A stretch of 5,159 nucleotides of DNA, taken from an uncultured Microbacterium sp. (GTDB lineage: Bacteria > Actinomycetota > Actinomycetes > Actinomycetales > Microbacteriaceae). Both the position numbers and the translations under genes were made by a program. Positions within the stretch are counted from its first letter, which is position 1, and each line of letters starts with the position of its first letter. Below, piece after piece: positions 1-4,998 of this stretch. The stretch is from assembly GCA_937988695.1 (NCBI GenBank), contig CALKHM010000008.1:1-5159 (forward strand), read 5' to 3'. Below the pieces are notes generated by a model. It saw nothing but the letters and a program-made list of their open reading frames with translations, ran no database searches and was not told the origin of the DNA.

Positions 1-341
1 TCGAGCTCAACGTCGCGATCCCCGTCATGGGCACCGCGCTGCTCGAGTCGATCCGGCTGCTCGCGAACTCGACGCGCGTGCTCGCCGACAAGACCGTCAC
101 GGGGCTCGAGGCGAACCTCGAGCGGGCGCGCGCGCTCGCCGAGTCCTCGCCGTCGATCGTGACGCCACTGAACAAGATCATCGGCTACGAGGCCGCCGCG
201 AAGATCGCCAAGCACGCCATCGCGAAGGGCATCACGGTGCGCGAAGCCGTCATCGATCTCGGCTATGTCGAACGCGGCGAGATCACCGAGGCCCAGCTCG
301 ACGAGAAGCTCGACGTGCTGTCGATGACCCACGCCGGCTGA
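1..341 (+). CDS. fumC: Class II fumarate hydratase, C-terminal part (5' truncated by window edge)
   Basis: This is the end of class II fumarase, the homotetrameric cytosolic TCA-cycle enzyme that reversibly hydrates fumarate to (S)-malate without an iron-sulfur cluster. The reading frame enters at base 3 (bases 1-2 finish a codon, probably Phe) and runs 112 codons to TGA at 339-341. Visible family features are the FELNV-PVM helix start, the ESIRLLA helix, the G-L-E-A-N motif, ESSPSIVTPLN followed by IGYE-AAKIAKHA, and the C-terminal small domain ending in LDVLSM. These match the C-terminal helix and FumC_C domain of fumarases. The catalytic loop (GSSxMPxKxN) would lie just left of the window. 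Aspartase and other members of the superfamily share the fold, but the SPSIVTPLN-IGY stretch and short tail favour fumarase. The following gene has its own promoter-like element, so this is probably the end of its transcript. Confidence 0.92.
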   Translation, partial: ELNVAIPVMGTALLESIRLLANSTRVLADKTVTGLEANLERARALAESSPSIVTPLNKIIGYEAAAKIAKHAIAKGITVREAVIDLGYVERGEITEAQLDEKLDVLSMTHAG

Positions 342-347
342 GCCTCG

Positions 348-362
348 GCCGCCGAATGCGGC
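348..362 (+). terminator. Weak hairpin after fumC
   Basis: GCCGC (348-352) and GCGGC (358-362) can form a 5-bp stem with a 5-nt loop, starting 6 nt after the fumarase stop codon. No T-tract follows, so as an intrinsic terminator it is weak. It also covers the place where a -35 element of the next gene would lie. A chance inverted repeat in GC-rich DNA is quite possible. Confidence 0.2.
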
Positions 363-380
363 GTCTGGGACGGCGCGGGC

Positions 381-386
381 GATAAT
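381..386 (+). promoter_or_regulatory. -10 box for a leaderless kinase-regulator transcript
   Basis: GATAAT differs from the TATAAT consensus only at the first base and stands out in very GC-rich surroundings. It ends 6 nt before the GTG at 393, which is the spacing expected between a -10 hexamer and the transcription start. The mRNA would therefore begin at, or within a base of, the start codon. The six bases between (GGCACC) hold no Shine-Dalgarno, which fits leaderless initiation, a common mode in Actinobacteria. No convincing -35 is seen 16-18 nt upstream (around 357-364). Confidence 0.5.
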
Positions 387-392
387 GGCACC

Positions 393-1922
393 GTGCACCG
401 CTTGCGCCGACCCATCTCCGCGCGCACCCGTATCCTCGGGGCGATCCTCGCCGTGGCGTGCGTCGGGCTGTCCATCGTGGGCAGCGTGACGTTCCTCGTG
501 CAGCGCGAGCGCGTGCTGTCGGGGGTCGACGAGCGTCTGCACAGCCAGGTGGCGGCGCTGCGCACCGTGGCCGGCGAGAGCGACCCGACCACGCCCGCGC
601 CCTCCCCCGGGCCGGCCGCCACCGCGACCGAAGAGCTCGACATCAGTCACTACACGTCTGTCGCCTCCTACCTGCACGATGCCGTCGCGCGGCTGGTTCC
701 CGCCCAGAACGAGGCATCCGTCGCCGTCATCGACGGCAAGCCCCGCTACCAGCCGCGCACGCTGAGCGGATTCGACATCTCGGGCAACACCACACTGATC
801 AGCCGCGCCGTGGCCGAGGCCGAGCGGGCAGGAACCGCCGTGATCGGAACCGCAGTCACCACCCAGGGCTCGCTGCGGTACATCGCGATCCCCGTGACGA
901 TGACCGACGACCCTGACAAAGGCGTGTACATCCGCGCGATCGACCTCGGTGAGGAGCTGCGTCCGGTCACCGCCTCCATGCTCACGTACGGCATCGCCGC
1001 GCTCGTCGTGCTGGCCGCCATCGGCGGTGTGGGCTGGTTCGTGGCCGGGCGCCTGCTCTCGCCGATCCGGCACCTGCGCGAGACCGCCGACTCCATCACC
1101 ATCGCGGACCTCGGAGCCCGCCTGCCCGCGCAGGGCAACGACGACATCTCGGATCTCACGCGCACCGTCAATTCGATGCTCGACCGGCTCGAGGGCTCGG
1201 TCGACGTGCAGCGCCAGCTGCTGGACGATGTGCGCCACGAGTTGAAGACGCCGATCACCGTCGTGCGCGGCCACTTGGAGCTGATGGATGCGACCGACCC
1301 CGCCGACGTCGACAGCACACGAGCGCTCGGCATCGCCGAGCTGGATCGGATGACGCGGCTCGTCGACGACATCGACATGCTCGCCACCGTGGAGGGCGGC
1401 GAGCCGCTGACACTGCGTGAGGTCGACGTCGGCGCCCTCACTCGCCGCATCGGGGAGCTGGTCGAGGTGATCCCCGGGCACGCCTGGAGCGTGGAGGCCG
1501 TCGCCGACGCTCACGTGCAAGGCGACCCGGACCGCCTGCTGCAGGCGTGGCTGCAGCTGGCCGACAACGCGGCCAAGTACACGCCCGAGGGCGCGCCCAT
1601 CGGCGTGGGCAGCGCCGCCACCGCCGACGAGGTCCGGCTCTGGGTGCGTGACCACGGCCCCGGCATCGCTCCCGCCGCCCGCCACCGCATCTTCCGCCGG
1701 TTCGACCGCGCCGGCGGTCGCCGCACCGTCGGCGGCTCAGGTCTGGGACTGGCCATCGTCGATGCCATCATGAAGGCGCACGGAGGACTGTGCGACATCG
1801 TCGACACGCCGGGCGGTGGCGCGACATTCGTGCTGCACGTGCCCGTGCGCGCATCGGAACCGACCTTGCCCGACCCCGTCCGCGCGGGGGACGTGGTGCT
1901 GCAACGAGAGGCGGCGGAATGA
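393..1922 (+). CDS. Membrane sensor histidine kinase with HAMP domain
   Basis: This 509-residue membrane kinase senses an unknown extracellular cue, autophosphorylates on His and passes phosphate to the regulator encoded just downstream. Domains in order: a basic N-terminus; TM1 about residues 14-36; an extracellular sensor region about 37-195 with a Pro-rich patch near 65-76; TM2 about 197-218; HAMP about 220-270; HisKA with phospho-acceptor His282 in VRHELKTPI; and the HATPase_c domain. The ATP-binding domain has an N-box at Asn392 (DNAAKYTP), G1 DHGPGI at 420-425, an F-box around 431-438 (HRIFRRFD) and G2 GGSGLGLA at 447-454. All catalytic motifs are intact. About 25 residues follow the kinase core as a tail without recognisable motifs. 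The GTG start was chosen because it lies 6 nt after a GATAAT box and gives a short basic N-terminus directly before TM1. The ATG at 385 is out of frame. The kinase gene precedes the regulator, the reverse of the commoner order. The sensor domain matches no family I can name, so the signal cannot be predicted. Confidence 0.94.
   Translation: MHRLRRPISARTRILGAILAVACVGLSIVGSVTFLVQRERVLSGVDERLHSQVAALRTVAGESDPTTPAPSPGPAATATEELDISHYTSVASYLHDAVARLVPAQNEASVAVIDGKPRYQPRTLSGFDISGNTTLISRAVAEAERAGTAVIGTAVTTQGSLRYIAIPVTMTDDPDKGVYIRAIDLGEELRPVTASMLTYGIAALVVLAAIGGVGWFVAGRLLSPIRHLRETADSITIADLGARLPAQGNDDISDLTRTVNSMLDRLEGSVDVQRQLLDDVRHELKTPITVVRGHLELMDATDPADVDSTRALGIAELDRMTRLVDDIDMLATVEGGEPLTLREVDVGALTRRIGELVEVIPGHAWSVEAVADAHVQGDPDRLLQAWLQLADNAAKYTPEGAPIGVGSAATADEVRLWVRDHGPGIAPAARHRIFRRFDRAGGRRTVGGSGLGLAIVDAIMKAHGGLCDIVDTPGGGATFVLHVPVRASEPTLPDPVRAGDVVLQREAAE
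1906..1911 (+). promoter_or_regulatory. Shine-Dalgarno of the response regulator, inside the kinase gene
   Basis: GAGAGG lies 7 nt before the ATG at 1919, within the last codons of the kinase. Together with the ATGA overlap it supports translational coupling of the two proteins. Confidence 0.65.
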
Positions 1923-2575
1923 CACGGATCCTCATCGCAGAGGACGAGCCGCAGATCGCGGCCTTCGTCCGCCGCGGTCTCGAATCCGCCGGCTACGAGT
2001 CGGTCATCGTCGAAGAGGGCGACAAGGCGCTCGAGGTGGCGCTGTCCGGCGAGATCGATCTCGTGCTGCTGGACATCGGCCTGCCCGTGATGGACGGCTT
2101 CGAGGTGCTGCGAGCGCTGCGGGCCGCGGGATCCACGACGCCGGTGATCATGCTGACCGCGCGCACCAGCACACGCGACACCGTCGAGGGGCTGGAGTCG
2201 GGAGCCAACGACTACATCCCGAAGCCGTTCGCGTTCGACGAGCTGCTGGCTCGCGTGCGCTCACGCCTGCGCGAGTCCTCGCCCCGCCCCGGCTTCATCC
2301 TCACCCAGGACGATGTCGAACTCGACCTGCTGACCCGTCGCGCGACCGTCGGCGGCAAGGAGGTCGAGCTGTCGGCGCGCGAGTTCACCCTCGCCGAGCA
2401 GTTCCTGCGCCATCCCGGCGAGGTGCTCAGCCGCGAGTGGCTGCTGCGCGAGGTGTGGGGGCTGAACTTCGACCCCGGCTCGAACGTGGTCGACGTGTAC
2501 GTGCGGTACCTGCGCAGCAAGATCGGCCACGGCCACATCGTCACCGTGCGCGGCGCCGGCTACCGCTGGGGCTGA
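1919..2575 (+). CDS. OmpR/PhoB-family response regulator
   Basis: This 218-residue cytoplasmic DNA-binding regulator is phosphorylated by the upstream kinase and controls unknown target genes. The receiver domain (about 1-115) has the acidic pair Glu8-Asp9, phospho-acceptor Asp52 in LLDIGLPVMDG, the switch residues Thr80 and Tyr99, and conserved Lys102 in the PKPF motif. The C-terminal winged-helix domain (about 122-218) shows the family pattern: ELSAREF, LRHPGEVLSRE-LL--VWG, the recognition helix around SNVVDVYVRYLRSKIG, and the terminal wing VRGAGYRW. Its length is usual for the family and nothing is missing. It starts at the ATG of an ATGA overlap with the kinase stop, preceded by GAGAGG, so the two are made from one operon in near-equal amounts. 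It resembles the actinobacterial MprA/TcrX/PrrA-like regulators, but that is not enough to assign one of those names. Confidence 0.96.
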   Translation: MTRILIAEDEPQIAAFVRRGLESAGYESVIVEEGDKALEVALSGEIDLVLLDIGLPVMDGFEVLRALRAAGSTTPVIMLTARTSTRDTVEGLESGANDYIPKPFAFDELLARVRSRLRESSPRPGFILTQDDVELDLLTRRATVGGKEVELSAREFTLAEQFLRHPGEVLSREWLLREVWGLNFDPGSNVVDVYVRYLRSKIGHGHIVTVRGAGYRWG

Positions 2576-2605
2576 GCCGGGCCAGAAGCGGGCAGAGAAG
2601 AAGGA

Positions 2606-2633
2606 ACCCCCGGCGCTGGGGGACGCCGGGGGT
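2606..2633. terminator. Stem-loop between convergent genes, probable bidirectional terminator
   Basis: ACCCCCGGCG (2606-2615) and CGCCGGGGGT (2624-2633) form a perfect 10-bp GC-rich stem with an 8-nt loop, 30 nt after the regulator's stop and 29 nt beyond the stop of the leftward gene. Rightward, no T-tract follows. Leftward, the stem is followed by a T/C-rich run (TTCCTTCTTCTCT, 2606 to 2594), so it looks more like an intrinsic terminator for the leftward gene. Location and stem strength suggest it serves both transcripts. The rest of the gap (2576-2662) shows nothing else. Confidence 0.62.
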
Positions 2634-2662
2634 GGGATGGTGAGCATGTGGGGTCGCTCACC

Positions 2663-3331
2663 TCACCAATCGCTGTCGTCTGGGGAACGTTGCGATTGTC
2701 CTTCTTCTGAACCGGATCGAGGACGGGGATACCTCGAACCGGAGTCGATGTCCGTCTCGCCGACGGAAAACGTGGTGCGGCCGGTCCGCTGCGACTCCTG
2801 CTGCGCGCTCCACCGCTCGACCAGCGCGCGCAGCCGATCCCGAACCTTCTCGGCGGCGTCCCTCGCCGCCGATTCCAGAGCCTTCGCGCGTCCGGCTGTC
2901 GTGTCTTTCTCCCCCACCAGCGGCGGGACCGCAGCCTTCTCGCCGATGGAGGTGTGTGCGCGCGAGTCCGTCCCCGTTGCCGTCTCCTTCGCCGGCGCTG
3001 CAGCCTCCGCCGTCTTCACGCCGTTTGCGCCGCCCGCGGATGGGCGCTGTTGCGGCGTTGTCGTCTTCGGTGCAGCGGGAGCCGTGTCCTTGGGGGCGGC
3101 GATGTCTTTCGGCGCCGGTGCCGGCACGGTCTCGGCCTCGCCGTCCGCCGGCCCGCTCGAGGCCGTGGCAGTGCCCGCGTGGCCCTGCACGACGATGGCG
3201 GCGTCGGCGATCGGCATGGCACGGCGGTTCGCCAGCGCGTTGGCGCTGGTCAGGGCCACACCACACGTCACGCCCACGGCGATGACGATCGCGGCGCCGG
3301 CGCTTGACAGCAGCGCTGTCCGTGCGTCCAC
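2663..3331 (-). CDS. Single-span membrane protein, Ala/Pro/Thr-rich, function unknown
   Basis: I do not recognise this 222-residue protein. It has a short N-terminus (MDART), one hydrophobic segment about residues 6-30 that could be a membrane anchor or uncleaved signal, and a possible signal-peptidase site after Ala-Leu-Ala at 32-34. A low-complexity linker follows (about 52-120) with APKD/APKT units at 73-90. A charged, probably helical stretch (about 146-180) then leads to a polar, likely disordered tail ending in Asp-Trp. Cys23 lies in the hydrophobic stretch but lacks a proper lipobox, so a lipoprotein is unlikely. The GTG start is set by GGGAGGTGAT ending 1 nt before it. An in-frame ATG at 3394 would add 21 residues, but those codons have poor G/C third positions and no good ribosome site. 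The bulk of the frame has strong GC3, which argues it is real, but the last ~25 codons do not. The gene follows the PhoH2-like gene in the same direction after 114 bp. The expected topology is an extracytoplasmic C-terminus. Confidence 0.72.
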   Translation of the reverse strand: MDARTALLSSAGAAIVIAVGVTCGVALTSANALANRRAMPIADAAIVVQGHAGTATASSGPADGEAETVPAPAPKDIAAPKDTAPAAPKTTTPQQRPSAGGANGVKTAEAAAPAKETATGTDSRAHTSIGEKAAVPPLVGEKDTTAGRAKALESAARDAAEKVRDRLRALVERWSAQQESQRTGRTTFSVGETDIDSGSRYPRPRSGSEEGQSQRSPDDSDW

Positions 3332-3336
3332 GATCA

Positions 3337-3342
3337 CCTCCC
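3337..3342 (-). promoter_or_regulatory. Strong Shine-Dalgarno that fixes the GTG start at 3331
   Basis: On the minus strand GGGAGG is followed by TGATC and then GTG, a 5-nt gap. The stretch GGAGGTGATC is fully complementary to the usual 3' end of bacterial 16S rRNA, far better than any site upstream of the alternative ATG at 3394. Confidence 0.75.
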
Positions 3343-3351
3343 GCTCCGACG

Positions 3352-3381
3352 AATATCCATACCCTTCTATGGTGCCGTCTC
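3352..3381 (-). promoter_or_regulatory. Possible promoter of the Ala/Pro-rich membrane protein
   Basis: On the minus strand GAGACG (3381-3376; 3 of 6 to TTGACA) and GATATT (3357-3352; 4 of 6 to TATAAT) are 18 nt apart in a locally AT-rich patch. Transcription would start near 3345, giving a leader of about 14 nt that still contains the Shine-Dalgarno. The matches are modest, so read-through from the upstream gene is an alternative. Confidence 0.25.
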
Positions 3382-3407
3382 GTCGGACGCGCAAGCGCCG
3401 ATCTGCA

Positions 3408-3423
3408 GTGAGACTCTTCTCAC
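3408..3423 (-). repeat. Small inverted repeat after the PhoH2-like gene
   Basis: GTGAGA (3408-3413) and TCTCAC (3418-3423) form a 6-bp stem with a 4-nt loop, 22 nt past the stop codon of the PhoH2-like gene. No T-run follows, so it is at best a weak terminator. It could also be an operator for the next leftward gene or chance. Confidence 0.2.
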
Positions 3424-3445
3424 GTTCTCCGGCAGAACGACGAGA

Positions 3446-4822
3446 TCAGGACACCTCGCCGATCTCCAGCAGATCGGTGACCAGCGCCGCGATCGGCGAA
3501 CGTTCCGAGCGGGTGAGGGTGACGTGGCCGAACAGGTCGTGCCCCTTCAGCGACTCGATCACCGACGCGACGCCGTCATGTCGTCCGACCCGCAGGTTGT
3601 CGCGCTGGGCGACATCGTGGGTGAGCACGACGCGCGAGTTCTGTCCGATGCGGCTGAGCACGGTCAGAAGGACGTTCCGCTCCAGTGACTGGGCCTCGTC
3701 GACGATGACGAACGCATCGTGCAGCGAGCGGCCGCGGATGTGGGTCAGCGGCAGCACCTCCAGCATCCCTCGTTCCATGACCTCCTCGATGACGTTGGCC
3801 GAGACCACCGATCCCAGGGTGTCGTAGACCGCCTGCCCCCACGGGTTCATCTTCTCCTGCTGGTCGCCCGGCAGATACCCGAGCTCCTGACCGCCCACGG
3901 CGAACAGCGGCCGGAAGACGATGACGCGACGCTGCTGCTGCCGCTCCAGCACCGATTCCAGTCCCGCGCACAATGCCAGCGCTGACTTGCCCGTGCCCGC
4001 GCGCCCGCCCAGCGAGACGATGCCCACCTCCGGATCGAGCAGCAGATCGATCGCGATGCGCTGCTCGGCGCTGCGGCCATGCAGTCCGAACACCTCGCGA
4101 TCGCCGCGCACGAGCCGGTACTCCCCTTCGCCGGTGACCCGGCCCAGAGCCGAGCCACGTTCGGAGTGGATGACCAGGCCGGTGTTGACCGGGAGCCCGC
4201 GCACATCGTCGCTGACGCCCACCTCGCTCTCGTACAGGTCGCTGACGTCATCGCCCGAGACATCGAGCTCCGCGATCCCGGTCCAGCCGGAGTCCAGCGC
4301 CTGCTCGGCCAGATACTCCTCCGCGCGGATGCCCAGCGACGCCGCCTTGACGCGCATCGGCAGGTCCTTGGAGACCACCGTCACGTCCTGACCGTCTTCC
4401 ATGAGGTGCATCGCGACGGCGAGGATGCGCGTGTCGTTGTCACCCAGTCGCATGCCCACCGGCAGCACCGACGCGTCGGAGTTGCCCAGCTCGACGCGCA
4501 GGGTGCCGCCATCGCCGGCCGGGATCGGGAAGTCGAGCCGCCCGTGCTCGACGCGCAGGTCATCGAGGTGCCGCAGCGCCTGCCGAGCGAAGTAACCGAT
4601 CTCCGGGTCGTGGCGCTTGCCCTCCAGCTCGGTGATGACGACCACGGGGATGACCACCGAGTGCTCGGCGAAGCGGAACAGTGCCCGCGGATCGCTGAGC
4701 AGCACAGAGGTGTCCAGGACATACGTGCGCAGCGCGGTGTCGTCGTCCTCGAGCACGGCATCGGCCTGCTCGAGGATGCCGGATCCGGAGTACTGCTGCT
4801 GCTGTGAGGCTCGCGTGGTCAC
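3446..4822 (-). CDS. phoH2: PIN-PhoH fusion protein (PhoH2-like RNA nuclease/ATPase)
   Basis: This 458-residue cytoplasmic protein joins an N-terminal PIN ribonuclease domain to a C-terminal PhoH P-loop ATPase. Family members are reported to couple ATP-driven RNA unwinding with RNA cleavage. The PIN domain (about 33-170) keeps all four expected acidic residues: Asp37 (VLDTSVLL), Glu65 (ITELEGKR), Asp130 (GDNDTRI) and Asp153 (VSKD). A linker (about 175-240) leads to the PhoH domain with Walker A GGRAGTGKS (272-280, Lys279), RPLF-VGG-ELGYLPGD (304-320), THIRGRSL (360-367), Walker B FVIVDEAQ (371-378), a sensor-like LTHDVAQRD stretch, and near the C-terminus TRSERSPIAAL with a candidate arginine finger. 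The length is normal for the fused type, and the protein appears active. Residues 1-32, including a run of four Gln, look like a disordered leader. It starts at GTG with GGGAG 6 nt upstream. The leader DNA is rich in inverted repeats. The older name 'phosphate starvation-inducible protein' is historical and does not show phosphate control here. Confidence 0.95.
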   Translation of the reverse strand: MTTRASQQQQYSGSGILEQADAVLEDDDTALRTYVLDTSVLLSDPRALFRFAEHSVVIPVVVITELEGKRHDPEIGYFARQALRHLDDLRVEHGRLDFPIPAGDGGTLRVELGNSDASVLPVGMRLGDNDTRILAVAMHLMEDGQDVTVVSKDLPMRVKAASLGIRAEEYLAEQALDSGWTGIAELDVSGDDVSDLYESEVGVSDDVRGLPVNTGLVIHSERGSALGRVTGEGEYRLVRGDREVFGLHGRSAEQRIAIDLLLDPEVGIVSLGGRAGTGKSALALCAGLESVLERQQQRRVIVFRPLFAVGGQELGYLPGDQQEKMNPWGQAVYDTLGSVVSANVIEEVMERGMLEVLPLTHIRGRSLHDAFVIVDEAQSLERNVLLTVLSRIGQNSRVVLTHDVAQRDNLRVGRHDGVASVIESLKGHDLFGHVTLTRSERSPIAALVTDLLEIGEVS

Positions 4823-4828
4823 AACCCG

Positions 4829-4833
4829 CTCCC
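4829..4833 (-). promoter_or_regulatory. Shine-Dalgarno of the PhoH2-like gene
   Basis: On the minus strand GGGAG precedes the GTG start (4822-4820) by 6 nt. A stable hairpin begins only 3 nt upstream, so the accessibility of this site may depend on RNA folding. Confidence 0.6.
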
Positions 4834-4836
4834 GTC

Positions 4837-4854
4837 CCGGGACCTTCGTCCCGG
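4837..4854 (-). promoter_or_regulatory. Leader hairpin next to the phoH2 ribosome site
   Basis: CCGGGAC (4837-4843) and GTCCCGG (4848-4854) form a perfect 7-bp stem closed by a 4-nt loop (GAAG in the transcript). It ends 3 nt before the Shine-Dalgarno. The overlapping GTCCCGGGAC at 4834-4843 is itself a 10-bp palindrome and repeats one arm. The position suggests a role in translation control or mRNA stability, but this is inference from structure alone. Confidence 0.38.
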
Positions 4855-4860
4855 CTTCCG

Positions 4861-4921
4861 CGAGTCGACCAGGGCCACGAGTCGCGATCCAGTCGGTCGA
4901 CTCGACCGGGCGCCTTGCCCG
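4861..4921 (-). repeat. Nested inverted repeats in the phoH2 leader (candidate operator or RNA switch)
   Basis: CGAGTCGACC (4861-4870) is the exact reverse complement of GGTCGACTCG (4895-4904), a 10-bp pair separated by 24 nt. The right arm is also part of an odd-centred palindrome, CGGTCGA-C-TCGACCG (4894-4908), so the two pairings exclude each other. A third short stem, CGGGC (4907-4911) with GCCCG (4917-4921), adjoins it. Seen as DNA, there are three TCGACC half-sites: 4865-4870, 4902-4907, and inverted at 4895-4900. This could be a repressor site or a folded leader RNA. It lies 39-99 nt before the GTG start. The remainder of the 4823-4998 gap shows no gene and only a doubtful -10 (TACCTT at 4935-4930, minus strand). 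Confidence 0.4.
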
Positions 4922-4998
4922 ATGCCATGAAGGTACGACGCTCTACGCCGTGCGGACGCACCCGACACGCGAACGACGCGTTAACGGTCCGTGGCGGA

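Noticed and set aside
385..387. ATG just before the histidine kinase
   Set aside because: It is out of frame with the kinase and overlaps the GATAAT -10 box.
3232..3249. Seven-bp inverted repeat CCAGCGC/GCGCTGG
   Set aside because: It lies inside the coding region for Ala- and Ala/Leu-rich codons of the membrane protein, where GC-rich palindromes arise easily by chance.
3332..3394. Upstream in-frame ATG giving a 243-residue version of the membrane protein
   Set aside because: The extra 21 codons have poor third-position G/C and no good ribosome site, while the GTG at 3331 has a nearly perfect one.
2637..3827. Long rightward open frame of 396 codons
   Set aside because: It is antisense to the membrane protein and the end of the PhoH2-like gene, is dominated by Ser and Arg as expected of a shadow frame in GC-rich DNA, and has no domain. 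The minus-strand frames carry recognisable features.
4930..4935. TACCTT on the minus strand as a -10 box for phoH2
   Set aside because: It fits only TANNNT and has no recognisable -35 at 16-19 nt. It is too weak to list, although its position would give a leader of about 100 nt including all the repeats.
4979..4986. Palindrome CGTTAACG after the aminotransferase-like gene
   Set aside because: It is only 8 bp, with no repeat elsewhere in the window and no position that suggests an operator or terminator.
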